Below are positions 15,572-23,482 of a stretch of 31,158 bases of DNA, one piece after another. The stretch is from the NCBI RefSeq assembly GCF_022095675.1, contig NZ_JAHYSG010000134.1:1-31158 (forward strand). The letters are read 5' to 3'. The position numbers and the translations under genes are program-made. The notes beneath the pieces are model-generated. The model was given only the letters and a program-made list of their open reading frames with translations. It had not been told where the DNA came from and did not search any database. The stretch is from Dactylosporangium sp. AC04546. GTDB taxonomy: Bacteria > Actinomycetota > Actinomycetes > Mycobacteriales > Micromonosporaceae. Each line of letters begins with the position of its first letter. Position 1 is the stretch's first letter.

Positions 15572-16308
15572 TCCTCCGAGAGCTCGATGACGGCGAAGTA
15601 GGCGCCCGTCGAGTCCATCACGCGGGCGTACCAGCCCGCCGCCACCGGATGGGGGGAGCGGGCGACCTGCCCGCCGAGCTCGCGCACGCGCTCGCAGGCC
15701 GTGACGCAGTCCTCGACCATGAAGCAGGCCGTCCAGTGGTCGGGCACGCTCAGGTCGGGGAACCGGTGGTCGATCGGGACCAGGCCACCGACGGTGTCGT
15801 TGAGGTGGTGGAACTCGAAGTACGGGTCGCCCGGCGTGCTCTCGGCCTCCAGCGTGTGCCAGCCGAAGACCTCCTTGTAGAAGGTCTCCGTGCGGCTCGT
15901 GTCGTGCGCCGCCAGCTCGTACCAGCAGATCGCCCCCGGCTCGAAGGACACCTGCGCGCCGACGAACCGGCTGCGCAGCCAGGTGCCGAACAGCGCGCCG
16001 CCGGCGTCGAAGAAGACGCCCGCGGTGCCGAGGTCGCGGATGCTCACCGGGGGCACCCGCACGGTGCCGCCGGCGCGCTCGACCGCCTCGGCGGTGCCAG
16101 CCGGGTCGTCGGTCGAGATCGAGATCATCCAGGCGGCCTTGCTGCCCTGGCGCAGGCCGGCGGCGGCCCGTCCGTTGAGCGTGAAATGCCCGTCGTCGTT
16201 GAACGCCCAGCCGAACAGCCCGCCGTAGAACGCGCGCGCCGCGGCCGGATCGGGGCTTGCCACCTCCGCCCAGCACGGCGTACCCGGTGCGTAACCCCTT
16301 ACTCGCAT
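15559..16308 (-). CDS. VOC family protein with two glyoxalase-like domains
   Basis: 249 aa of two vicinal-oxygen-chelate repeats, each starting with a TPCWAEV- or ICWYELA-like strand, then an ARAFYGGLFGW / TETFYKEVFGW helix. The second ends with MVEDCVTACERVRELGGQV and MDSTGAYFAVIELSE. The arrangement resembles the CFP-30 / 27-kDa antigen type of actinobacteria, whose substrate is mostly unknown. ATG 16308 has GGGAGG 9-14 nt upstream. A diverged paralogue lies at 26069-26842 with the same opening (RVRGY.P.TPCWA). The coding sequence ends inside the carboxypeptidase stop region (13-bp convergent overlap). Confidence 0.88.
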   Translation of the reverse strand: MRVRGYAPGTPCWAEVASPDPAAARAFYGGLFGWAFNDDGHFTLNGRAAAGLRQGSKAAWMISISTDDPAGTAEAVERAGGTVRVPPVSIRDLGTAGVFFDAGGALFGTWLRSRFVGAQVSFEPGAICWYELAAHDTSRTETFYKEVFGWHTLEAESTPGDPYFEFHHLNDTVGGLVPIDHRFPDLSVPDHWTACFMVEDCVTACERVRELGGQVARSPHPVAAGWYARVMDSTGAYFAVIELSEDYWV

Positions 16309-16324
16309 TCCGCGTCCTCCCGGT

Positions 16325-16350
16325 TGTCACACTGTTTCGAGATAGTGACA
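16325..16350. promoter_or_regulatory. Inverted repeat TGTCAC-N14-GTGACA upstream of the VOC gene
   Basis: The arms are perfect and sit 17-42 bp upstream of the VOC start, where the -10 region would be; the HelR-like gene's stop is 13 bp beyond on the other side. The symmetry fits a dimeric repressor site. Confidence 0.4.
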
Positions 16351-16362
16351 CCCGTCAGGTGA

Positions 16363-18468
16363 TCACGACAGCCCGTCCAACGGTGTAGGAAGCGGTCGTG
16401 AGTGCAGGACATCGAGACGCGAAACGGCTCGTGTCAAAACGACGAACAGCCGATTGAGACCTCGCGCCTCGGCCGCAACGATGTCGGCCGGTTCGACGAC
16501 GATCACATGGTCGTACTCGAGGCCCTTCGCGAGTCCCGCGGGGAGCACGGTGACGCGGCCGTCGTCTCCCGACCCGTCCGCGGGATCGGCGATCGTGATG
16601 CCGTTCGCCCGCAGTGCGGCCGCGATCGTGTCCGTAGACGCGTCTGCGGTGATGACGCCGATCGATCCGTCGAAGGCGAGCGCGGCTTGGACCGTCCTCA
16701 CCGTTTCCGATTCGATCGATTGAGTTGTACCGATGTGCAGCGCGCCGTCGGACCGCAGTGACCTGGCCTCGGGGACATTGACGCCGAGCGCTGGCAGGAG
16801 TCGGTTGGCGAGTGCGACGACCGCGGCGGGCACCCGGAAGCCGGTCGTCAGGGGTACAACTCGGGCATCCGGCTTGCCGAGATGGGCAAGAAGATCACGC
16901 CAGTCGCGGGTGGCCCACGGCGCCGTGCCCTGGGCGAGATCGCCGAGCAGCGTGATCGAGCCGTGCTCGCTGCGCCGGGCGATGACGCGCGCCTGCATCG
17001 GGGAGAGGTCCTGGGCCTCGTCCACGACGACGTGGCCGAAGCTGGCCACCCGGTCGATGAGCCCGGCCGCCTCGTCGACGAGCACCGCGTCGGCGGCGGT
17101 CCAGCGGGCCGACTTGGCAGTCTTGGGCGGCTTCGCCCAGGTGATCACTTTTTGCTCATCGGACGAAAGAAGATCGTCGGCCGGATCGCTCAGCACCTCG
17201 AACACGAGCTGCTCCGGCGTGACCGCCGGCCACACCCGGTCGAGCACCTCGGCGACCGGCGCGACCTTGCCCATCCGCCGCTGCCAGGCCTCGCTGGGCG
17301 AGTCGCCGCGGCGAGCCTCGGACTGGAGCATGAGCAGCGAGACGATCCGGGCGCGGACCCGCTCGCGGCCGATCCCGTACGGCGGCGCCTCGCGGCGCAC
17401 GTCGTCGACGATCCTTCGGAGGGCCTCGGTGGAGATCCGCCAGCGGTAGGAGCCGTCGGAGACGATGAGCGGCTCCTCCGGCTTGCCGATCTTCGCGTGC
17501 AGGCGCCGCGCCAGTACCGCGGCCATCCTCGGGTCCTGCTTGACCTCGGCCGCCTGCGGCGTGTCCTGGGCCTTCACCGGGGTCCTGAGCAGCTCCTCGA
17601 TCGTCGACTGCTGCACCTCGACCTCGCCGAGGGTGGGCAGGACGCTGGCGATGTAGTGCAGGAAGGCGGTGTTCGGCCCGACGATGAGCACGCCGGCCCG
17701 GCGGAGCCGCTCGCGGTGCAGGTACAGCAGGTAGGCGGCCCGGTGCAGCCCGACCGCCGTCTTGCCGGTGCCGGGCGCGCCCTGCACGCAGATCGACTCG
17801 TCGAGCTCGGCCCGGACCAGCTCGTCCTGCTCCGGCTGGATGGTGGCGACGATGTCGCGCATCGGGCCGACGCGGGGCCGTTCGATCTCCTCAAGGAGGA
17901 TGCGGCTGGTTTCGTGCTCCTCGCCGGCTTGGAGGTTCTCGTCTTCGAAGCTCGTCAGTGTTCCCTTGACGAACCCGAACCGCCGCCGGACCTTCACTTC
18001 CTGTGGGTCCCGGGCGCTGGCCTGGTAGAACTTGCGCGACAGCGGGGCGCGCCAGTCGAGCACCATGGGCTCCCCGGCGGCGTCGGTGACGTGCCGGCGC
18101 CCGACGTGAAACCGGTCGTCGTCGATGTCGAGCCGCCCGAAGAAGAGCGGCGTGTCGGGGTTGTCGGCGAGTTCGGCGATGCGGCGGGCCATGTGTCGGC
18201 CGAGCGTTTCGGCGGTGTAGGCGTCACCGGCGACCTTGTCACCCACGGCGAAGAGATCTTCGGCGCGTTCCCGCATCCGGCGGAGCGCTTTGCGGGAGGC
18301 GTCAAGATGGGCTCGCTCGGCGGCGAGCTCTTCTTCGAGGCGTTCTTGGTGGCGTTCTTGGTGGCGTTCTTGGTGGCGTTCTTGGTGGCGTTCTTGGTGG
18401 CGTTCTTGGTGGCGTTCTTGGTGGCGTTCTTGGTGGCGTTCTTGGTGGCGTTCTTCGGTTGCGGGCAC
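16363..18468 (-). CDS. helR: RNA-polymerase-recycling ATPase, HelR/HelD family
   Basis: A 701-aa UvrD/Rep-like superfamily 1 ATPase of the HelD/HelR class, which removes stalled RNA polymerase from DNA; in Streptomyces venezuelae HelR also frees polymerase from rifamycins. The N-terminal arm (residues 8-75) is a charged coiled coil that begins with nine HQER repeats. VLDWRAPLSRKFYQ (about 136-149) is typical of the class. Walker A is GAPGTGKT (230-237), Walker B is VVVDEAQDLSPMQ (about 480), then LTTGFRVP and, near the end, KGLEYDHVIVVEP and LFVVLTRAV (motifs V and VI). GTG 18468 is well supported by AGAGGA about 6-11 nt upstream. No UvrC or nuclease domain is fused. I did not find a rifamycin-associated element in the upstream sequence, so induction by the drug is not shown. 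HelD-type proteins without resistance function remain possible. Confidence 0.85.
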   Translation of the reverse strand: MPATEERHQERHQERHQERHQERHQERHQERHQERHQERHQERLEEELAAERAHLDASRKALRRMRERAEDLFAVGDKVAGDAYTAETLGRHMARRIAELADNPDTPLFFGRLDIDDDRFHVGRRHVTDAAGEPMVLDWRAPLSRKFYQASARDPQEVKVRRRFGFVKGTLTSFEDENLQAGEEHETSRILLEEIERPRVGPMRDIVATIQPEQDELVRAELDESICVQGAPGTGKTAVGLHRAAYLLYLHRERLRRAGVLIVGPNTAFLHYIASVLPTLGEVEVQQSTIEELLRTPVKAQDTPQAAEVKQDPRMAAVLARRLHAKIGKPEEPLIVSDGSYRWRISTEALRRIVDDVRREAPPYGIGRERVRARIVSLLMLQSEARRGDSPSEAWQRRMGKVAPVAEVLDRVWPAVTPEQLVFEVLSDPADDLLSSDEQKVITWAKPPKTAKSARWTAADAVLVDEAAGLIDRVASFGHVVVDEAQDLSPMQARVIARRSEHGSITLLGDLAQGTAPWATRDWRDLLAHLGKPDARVVPLTTGFRVPAAVVALANRLLPALGVNVPEARSLRSDGALHIGTTQSIESETVRTVQAALAFDGSIGVITADASTDTIAAALRANGITIADPADGSGDDGRVTVLPAGLAKGLEYDHVIVVEPADIVAAEARGLNRLFVVLTRAVSRLDVLHSRPLPTPLDGLS
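18341..18448 (-). repeat. 12-bp tandem repeat, nine perfect copies (HQER)
   Basis: cgttcttggtgg on the plus strand begins at 18341 and every 12 bp to 18437; the next unit (18449) is degenerate. On the minus strand each copy reads His-Gln-Glu-Arg in frame, near the N-terminus of the HelR-like protein. Perfect identity at the DNA level implies recent expansion; each step keeps the reading frame. Confidence 0.95.
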
Positions 18469-18508
18469 GTTGATCCTCTTCGAGGTCTCGGTCGGCTCGC
18501 TCGCGTAT

Positions 18509-18527
18509 CCAGGGGGCGCGACCCTGG
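18509..18527. promoter_or_regulatory. Inverted repeat CCAGGG-N7-CCCTGG upstream of helR
   Basis: Perfect 6-bp arms 41-59 bp upstream of the helR GTG. An operator for this gene is plausible. It ends 4 bp before the first long direct repeat. Confidence 0.35.
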
Positions 18528-18530
18528 CGC

Positions 18531-18621
18531 GTGGGACGTCCGCTGCGGTGGCTACCTCACCGCGGCCGTCAAGCGGCCAACAACATTACGCCCGGTGTGC
18601 CGCCCGCTCCAACGAATTACG
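18531..18621. repeat. Direct repeat, copy 1 (partner at 20601-20691)
   Basis: The first 46 bp match copy 2 at 45 positions (single G/A difference at position 12); the next 31 bp are diverged, and the last 14 bp match at 13. The two copies are collinear with no gap, exactly 2070 bp apart. Inside the conserved part GCGGTG and CACCGC can form a stem with a 7-nt loop. They bracket a segment of broken genes. Confidence 0.85.
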
Positions 18622-18828
18622 AGCAACGGCCACGCCGCGCCCCAGGCAAGCGGATACAGGGCGCTGCACTGTTGCCGCGGCTGAAGTGACCTCAGTCGGT
18701 GCCAACGATGTCGGCCGGGGTAAAAGTTCTGACTTCGGGATGGCCGGCCAGTGTTTCGTCCGCGCCGCCGGGGACCAGAAGGCGAACGTGAGCCCGGCCA
18801 GACCTGGCGGTGGTAGGCAAGTGGCCCG

Positions 18829-18969
18829 GCGCCGTAGGTCACCGAGATCGCGCTGCGTGAGCGGTTTGGCCTGCCATCGACATTCGCCGACGAGGACTGG
18901 TTGATCACGTCATGGGACCGCGGTACGCCGGGTGCGAACGGTCGTGGAACGCTGCCAGCAGGCCAGTAG
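18829..18969 (+). pseudogene. Gene fragment (VTEIALRERFGLPSTFADEDWL...)
   Basis: A coding-like stretch with no start codon or ribosome site, ending at TAG 18967-18969. The reading VTEIALRERFGLPSTFADEDWLITSWDRG has normal protein composition, unlike the shadow frames. I cannot name its family. On the opposite strand just before it (about 18690-18820) another short coding-like run (RLLVPGGADETLAGHPEVRTF) ends in TGA. Both look like remnants. Confidence 0.35.
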
Positions 18970-18979
18970 GCTCTGAGGT

Positions 18980-19323
18980 GACGAGCCGTTCCTCGTCGGT
19001 GCATATGCGTTCGGCGCCGTCCTCGAACCGGGCACCGATGTGGACGCGGTGCAGATGGCGTTCGTGCTGAACCTACCGGCCGATGAATTGACCTGGTGCG
19101 CGCAACCGCAGTCGTGCGTCGGTCATCCACCGTCCGTTGCGCGTCTGGTCATTGGACGGGCCGGACACCAACGCGGTGGACGCGCTCGACCGAGGCGAGG
19201 CCGAAGACCTGCGCATGTCGGCACCCACCGCCGTCGAGCGGCACGAGCCACCTGTGGGACGCGGTACACGGGTACCTGGACCTGCTGGGTGCCCAGACCG
19301 GCCAGCGCGATACCCACGCGTAG
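18980..19323 (+). pseudogene. Frameshifted remnant of an uncharacterised actinobacterial protein
   Basis: Three consecutive coding-like pieces lie in three frames: DEPFLVGAYAFGAVLEPG..ADELTWCAQP (from 18980), LRVWSLDGPDTNAVDALDRG (from 19137) and SHLWDAVHGYLDLLGA (from 19246, stop TAG 19321-19323). Read together they resemble one protein of an unnamed actinobacterial family that ends in HLWxAVxGYLDLLxA (possibly DUF7711; I am not sure of the number). At least two frameshifts and missing internal sequence make it non-functional. Confidence 0.5.
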
Positions 19324-19343
19324 CCGATGGGCGTTGATGTCTC

Positions 19344-20585
19344 ATGGACGGTACCTCCGATGATCTCACCGGGTTGGTCGATCAGCTCCGCCGCGATCGC
19401 CGCACGGATCCCTATCGCGGCCGGCGCGAGTATTCGCAGGCGGCCCGCGACCTGGCCGACCGCTGTACCGCGCTGATCGCCGCCGGCGATGCGGCGACGG
19501 TGGTTCCTGTGCTGCGGAAGGCGGTCGACCGGATGACAACTGCGTTGATGTACATGGACGACTCGTCCGGTGTGGTCGGCGACGACCTGCAGCAGATCAT
19601 GGAGCTGTACGCGCGGGCCTGCATCGCGGCACCGCAGAACCCGAGGCGGCTGGCCGGCTGGTTGGTGAAACTCGAGTGCGACGGCCCAGGCTGGCCGCGG
19701 ATCGTGCTGCGCGACTTCGCCCCGGCGCTCGGTTCGCCCGGGCTGGCGGAGGTGGAGCGGCTGGTCGCCGATCGGGCTGAGACGGCAGATCCCGAGTCAT
19801 GGATAGGACTGTTCGCGGCCCGGGATCTGCGCGAGCAGTTGGCTGAGGTGTCCGGTGACATCGATCGGCACGTCAAAGTACTGGCCGAGCAGCTGACCAG
19901 CGCCGTGCAGTACGCGCGGATTGTCGACGCGCTGCGTGCGGCCGGCCGGTCGGGGGAGGCGATCTCCTGGGCGCGGCGCGGGCTGGGGGAGAAAGCCGGT
20001 TGGCCACACGCCGATCAGCTCCGCGACACGCTGGTGGTGTTGCTGCTCGAAGAGGGTGACAGCGAGGCCGCGTTGGCGGTGCGACGGGCGGAGTTCGAGC
20101 TGCACCCGACGCTCGATGCCTTCCGGGCATGGGTCTGTACCGCAGTACAGGCCGGCGCTGCCGACCCGACGTCGGTAGCGGTCGAGCGGCTACGACAACG
20201 CGCCGCCGAGCAGCCCATTTACGCGTCTGAACTGGTCGACGTGCTGATGGCGGTCGGTGAAGACGGCGAAGCCTGGACGATCGGCCGGGCGAACGCCGAC
20301 CGGCTCGGCCGGCAGCGTTGGGTTGGATTGATCGAGCGGCGGAGCACGACCGAGCCGGCCGATGTGATCGAGCCGTACCAGGATCTCGTCGAGGAGCAGG
20401 TCGGCGAGAGCGGGGACAAGCACCGGTACCGCCGCGCGCTGCCGCTGCTCTCGGCCTTGCAGGCGGCCTGCCGGGCGGCCGGACAGGACGATCGGTTCGC
20501 CGCTTACCTGGCCGACTTCCGCGGCCGGCACCGGCGCAGGCCGACGTTGATCAAGACACTCGACGGCGCCGGATTCCGCGCGTAG
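19344..20585 (+). CDS. Orphan C-terminal domain of SWIM zinc-finger family protein
   Basis: 413 aa resembling the helical-repeat C-terminal half of actinobacterial SWIM zinc-finger proteins. Landmarks are DPYRGRREYSQAARDLADRC, MYMDDSSGVVGDDLQQIMELYARAC, LAGWLVKLECDGPGWP, YARIVDALRAAGRSGEAISWARRGL and the closing FAAYLADFRGRHRRRPTLIKTLDGAGF. The SWIM motif (CxCxnCxH) and everything N-terminal to it are absent, and the upstream DNA is decayed. There is no good ribosome site before ATG 19344. It may be a truncated pseudogene fragment or a stand-alone TPR-like protein still under selection; the long clean frame favours the latter. It lies inside the direct-repeat-bounded segment. Confidence 0.6.
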   Translation: MDGTSDDLTGLVDQLRRDRRTDPYRGRREYSQAARDLADRCTALIAAGDAATVVPVLRKAVDRMTTALMYMDDSSGVVGDDLQQIMELYARACIAAPQNPRRLAGWLVKLECDGPGWPRIVLRDFAPALGSPGLAEVERLVADRAETADPESWIGLFAARDLREQLAEVSGDIDRHVKVLAEQLTSAVQYARIVDALRAAGRSGEAISWARRGLGEKAGWPHADQLRDTLVVLLLEEGDSEAALAVRRAEFELHPTLDAFRAWVCTAVQAGAADPTSVAVERLRQRAAEQPIYASELVDVLMAVGEDGEAWTIGRANADRLGRQRWVGLIERRSTTEPADVIEPYQDLVEEQVGESGDKHRYRRALPLLSALQAACRAAGQDDRFAAYLADFRGRHRRRPTLIKTLDGAGFRA

Positions 20586-20600
20586 GAAGTGCGCCAGGTC

Positions 20601-20691
20601 GTGGGACGTCCACTGCGGTGGCTACCTCACCGCGGCCGTCAAGCGGCTACCCGCAGTACGCGTGACGTCGATCCGGTTCCACCGAATTACG
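20601..20691. repeat. Direct repeat, copy 2 (partner at 18531-18621)
   Basis: Begins 15 bp after the SWIM-type gene's stop and ends over the TAA stop codon (20687-20689) of the TetR gene. Core identity to copy 1 is 45 of 46. Confidence 0.85.
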
Positions 20692-21313
20692 CCCCGGGCC
20701 GTCCGCGACACGTGTCGAGGTCGGACGCGCTATGCCCCTGCTGGACGCGTCGGCAAAGGTCGTCGAGGTGCTGCCGGAGCACGGCCCGGAGGGTCGCCGG
20801 CGGGGCGAGGTCGGGACGGATCAACCCGTGCACGGTAAGGCCGTCGACCAGGGCGTAGATCCGTTCCACCTCGATCGGGTCGGTCGCCCCGAGCCGGGCC
20901 AACATGTGGCCGAACGCCCTGCCCAGCAACTCGTAGGTTTCGTCCCGCAGTGCGGCCAGCGCCGGGTCTACCTGGGACCGCGCGATGAACGCCAACCAGA
21001 CCTCGCACTCGGTCCGCCGTTCGTCGTCCAGCGGCAGTATCTCGGCGATCTTCTGCTCGACGATCTGCCGCGGATCCTGGCCCAGGTCCACCGCCTCGAT
21101 CCGGCCGGCGACCCGTTCAGCAGCCTGGCGCATCGCGAACTGGTGCAGTTCGGACTGGGTGGCGAAGTAGTGCCGTAACGATCCAGTCGCGAGACCGGCT
21201 TCGCGGGCCACCTCTCGGACCGACGCCCGTTCGAGGCCGTCGCGTCGGATCACCCGCCAGACGGCTTCGGCCAGAAGCTGGCGGCGTTCATCCGGGTCGA
21301 CCTGTCGAGGCAT
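20687..21313 (-). CDS. TetR/AcrR family transcriptional regulator
   Basis: 208 aa from ATG 21313. The N-terminal helix-turn-helix is RASVREVAREAGLATGSLRHYFATQSEL (about residues 29-56), standard for the family; the rest is the helical ligand-binding dimer domain (VEQKIAEILPLD, VWLAFIARS, YALVDGLTVHGLIRPD). It probably represses itself and the divergent membrane-protein gene: two similar palindromes fill the 66 bp between the two starts. A longer frame to 21562 overlaps the divergent gene and is rejected. The effector is unknown. Its stop codon sits in direct repeat copy 2. Confidence 0.92.
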   Translation of the reverse strand: MPRQVDPDERRQLLAEAVWRVIRRDGLERASVREVAREAGLATGSLRHYFATQSELHQFAMRQAAERVAGRIEAVDLGQDPRQIVEQKIAEILPLDDERRTECEVWLAFIARSQVDPALAALRDETYELLGRAFGHMLARLGATDPIEVERIYALVDGLTVHGLIRPDLAPPATLRAVLRQHLDDLCRRVQQGHSASDLDTCRGRPGA

Positions 21314-21321
21314 GGCTCTTT

Positions 21322-21339
21322 GTAGCACGGTCGTGCTAC
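21322..21339. promoter_or_regulatory. TetR-type operator, perfect 18-bp palindrome
   Basis: GTAGCACGGTCGTGCTAC has 8-bp perfect arms around a 2-bp centre, 9 bp upstream of the tetR ATG in the divergent region. Size and symmetry are normal for a TetR dimer site. Confidence 0.75.
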
Positions 21340-21348
21340 TTTGCCGAA

Positions 21349-21366
21349 GTGGCACGACTGTACTAG
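21349..21366. promoter_or_regulatory. Second, imperfect operator copy
   Basis: GTGGCACGACTGTACTAG matches the palindrome above at 12 of 18 positions, with its centre 27 bp away. It is adjacent to the GGGGAG ribosome site of the plus-strand gene. Confidence 0.5.
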
Positions 21367-21379
21367 TTCGGGGAGCGTC

Positions 21380-22351
21380 ATGAAGTTCTGGCTCGTCGCG
21401 GCGGCCACCTGGGCGGTCGTCAATGCTGTCGTGCTCATCCTGGCCCCGGCCGCATCCCCGCTGCACTGGGGAACGGACCACCATGTGATCGACGGCGGCG
21501 AGCAGGTCATTGCCGCCAACGTCGTGCTCGCGGAGGTGCTGGCATTGGCGGCCGTGGTACACCTGCTGACCCGGCGACGCACGTCACCGGATCTCGCGGC
21601 GCGGGCGCCGTCGACACCACGGGCTCGCGCCGAGGTGCTGGCCGTTCTGGGCTACGGCGCGGTCCTGCAGGCGGGTGGATGGCTGCTCGGGCGGGCAATG
21701 GGCTGGCATCCAATCGGCTTCCACCTGGCCGGCTCGGTCGTCGGGACCCACGACACGGTTACTCCCGCCGAGGCGATGACCTGGGCCGTCTACAACGTCG
21801 TCGGCTACGCGGCGCTACCGTACGCCTGGTTTCGCCGCCGCTACAGCGCCGAGCAACTCTGCCTGCGCTCGACCGACCGGCGGGGCGACGCATTGGTGAT
21901 CTTGGTGGTGCTGTTGCTGGAGTCGGCCGTGCAGTTGCTGCTGCTCGGAAATGCCGTGCTCGGGTTGGCCTGCCGGCAGCTGATGCTGGGGCTCCCGCTC
22001 ACGTTCGTCCTCTACCTGCTCGGCACAGTGCTGCCCACCACGATCTTCGTTCAGGCCATCCTGGTGCCGCGTTACCGCGCGCTGACCGGTTCGTCGGCAG
22101 CCACCATCGTCCTCGGTGGCCTTACCTACGCCGCCCTGCATGTGCTCGATGCCTGGACGCTGTTCGGTTCGCCACGCGAGGCAGTGCTCTCCGTGCTGGT
22201 CGTGACGATGCTCTATGCGGTACCCGGTGGGTTCAAGACGTTCTTGACGGTGCGTACCGGCAACGCCTGGGTGCATGCCTGGGCCTATCACGCCGTCGCC
22301 CCCCACCTGTTGCAAGACGCACCATTGATCGTGCGGATATTCCGACTCTGA
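21380..22351 (+). CDS. Multi-pass membrane protein, CPBP-like without the glutamate motif
   Basis: 323 aa from ATG 21380 (GGGGAG 5-10 nt upstream), about eight transmembrane helices. The C-terminal half (LGTVLPTTIFVQAILVPRYRAL..LGGLTYAALHVLDAW) has the layout of CPBP/Abi intramembrane proteases. The EExxxR motif is replaced by TTIFVQ, while His in LTYAALH and in WAYHAVAPH remain. It may be a non-catalytic relative or a different integral membrane family. The N-terminal half (WLVAAATWAVVNAVVLILAP) resembles no enzyme I know. Divergent from a TetR gene and next to its operators, it is the likely target of that regulator. Confidence 0.7.
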   Translation: MKFWLVAAATWAVVNAVVLILAPAASPLHWGTDHHVIDGGEQVIAANVVLAEVLALAAVVHLLTRRRTSPDLAARAPSTPRARAEVLAVLGYGAVLQAGGWLLGRAMGWHPIGFHLAGSVVGTHDTVTPAEAMTWAVYNVVGYAALPYAWFRRRYSAEQLCLRSTDRRGDALVILVVLLLESAVQLLLLGNAVLGLACRQLMLGLPLTFVLYLLGTVLPTTIFVQAILVPRYRALTGSSAATIVLGGLTYAALHVLDAWTLFGSPREAVLSVLVVTMLYAVPGGFKTFLTVRTGNAWVHAWAYHAVAPHLLQDAPLIVRIFRL

Positions 22352-22383
22352 TGGGGCGGCTGGCGGCCAGACGGGGCACCCCG

Positions 22384-22405
22384 AGCGTTGACGCAACGCT
22401 ACGAT
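22384..22405 (+). promoter_or_regulatory. Inverted repeat AGCGTTG-ACG-CAACGCT with adjoining TACGAT box
   Basis: A perfect 7+3+7 palindrome (22384-22400) directly before TACGAT (22400-22405), a plausible -10 box for the methyltransferase gene 63 bp downstream. It could instead be a terminator of the membrane-protein gene, but no T-run follows. Confidence 0.4.
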
Positions 22406-22467
22406 GAACGTCACTACAACAGCCGATCCCCGGCGCCCCTCGTCCGTGTCTTCTCTGGGAGGCCTCC

Positions 22468-23289
22468 GTGGCCGCGAGCGATACCAGCGAGCAGCTGGGA
22501 GATCCCCGACTGAACACCACCACGGTCTCGGTGGCGCGTCGCTGGAACTACTGGCTCGGCGGGAAGGACCACTTCCCGGTCGATCGGGAGTCGGGTGACC
22601 GGATTGCCCTGGCGTACCCTGCGATCCGCACCGCGGCCCAAGAAGGCCGCGCCTTCCACGGCCGGGCCATCCGGTATCTTGCCAGGGAGGCCGGCATTCG
22701 GCAGTTCCTCGACATCGGCACCGGTCTGCCCGCACCCGACAACACTCACGAGGTTGCCCAGGCCATCGCACCCGAGTCCCGGGTGGTCTACGTGGACAAC
22801 GACCCGATGGTTCTCGCCCACGCGCGAGCGCTCATGGTCGGATCGGCCGAAGGCGCCACCAGCTACATCGACGCTGACCTGCGGACCCCGGCCGACATCC
22901 TCGCCGCCCCAGAACTGGCCGCGACACTGGACCTGCGCAAGCCGGTAGCGATCCTCCTCGTCGCGGTGCTGCACTTCATCCACGACGAGGACCATGCCCG
23001 GCGCGTGGTAGCGGACCTGCTTGACGCGGTAGCGGCAGGCAGCTACATCGTGGCGACGAACGTGACCAAAGACGTCCTCGATCCGCAGGCCGCCGCGGCG
23101 TTCGAGGCGATGATCGCCGCCGGGCACGTCGACACCCGCCCCCGTGACCGGGACACCTTCGCTCGATTCTTCAGCGGTCTGGACCTGGTCGAGCCGGGGA
23201 TCGTGCCGATCAGCGAATGGCGCCCGGACCGCGACCAGCATCCGGCGCCGGCCGAGGTGCCCATGTACGGCGCAGTCGCCCGCGTATAG
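22468..23289 (+). CDS. SAM-dependent methyltransferase, DUF574 / Methyltransf_19 family
   Basis: 273 aa, GTG start with GGGAGG 6-11 nt upstream (the site lies in the palindrome GGAGGCCTCC). The family signature is present: [20 protein letters not shown] (about 22-41), then [19 protein letters not shown] (80-98) as motif [18 protein letters not shown] as motif II, and [19 protein letters not shown]. Members are abundant in filamentous actinomycetes, usually as orphan enzymes of unknown acceptor, often near regulators. It stands alone on the plus strand between a membrane protein and a Uma2 remnant. Confidence 0.92.
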   Translation: MAASDTSEQLGDPRLNTTTVSVARRWNYWLGGKDHFPVDRESGDRIALAYPAIRTAAQEGRAFHGRAIRYLAREAGIRQFLDIGTGLPAPDNTHEVAQAIAPESRVVYVDNDPMVLAHARALMVGSAEGATSYIDADLRTPADILAAPELAATLDLRKPVAILLVAVLHFIHDEDHARRVVADLLDAVAAGSYIVATNVTKDVLDPQAAAAFEAMIAAGHVDTRPRDRDTFARFFSGLDLVEPGIVPISEWRPDRDQHPAPAEVPMYGAVARV

Positions 23290-23297
23290 CGCCGGCC

Positions 23298-23459
23298 CGC
23301 ATCGGGTGGTATCTCCTGATCGAGTCGGAGGAGCCGGACTCGCTGACGCTGAGGCTGCTCCGGCTGGACGACAAGCATTACGTCGAGCACGCGATCGCGA
23401 AGGACGGCGAGACGCTGACCGCCGATGGCCCGTTCGCGATCGAGATCGACGTCAGCGCG
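23298..23459 (+). pseudogene. Remnant of a Uma2-type (DUF820) nuclease C-terminus
   Basis: The reading [48 protein letters not shown] is the C-terminal half of a Uma2/DUF820 PD-(D/E)XK-fold protein. The catalytic N-terminal half, start codon and ribosome site are missing and no in-frame stop follows where the family ends. It begins just 8 bp after the methyltransferase stop and abuts the response-regulator gene, so DNA has been lost here. Confidence 0.65.
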
Positions 23460-23482
23460 CGCCACCGCCGCCAACAGCCGAC

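Noticed and set aside
18469..18530. Rifamycin-associated element upstream of helR
   Set aside because: I looked for a palindrome like the published element and found only CCAGGG-N7-CCCTGG, which does not match what I recall of it.
16882..18684. 600-codon plus-strand frame opposite helR, with FLVA repeats
   Set aside because: The FLVA/WWRS repeats are just the HQER DNA repeat read on the other strand.
22414..23241. Minus-strand frame across the DUF574 methyltransferase
   Set aside because: Shadow of a clear methyltransferase gene; no motif of its own.
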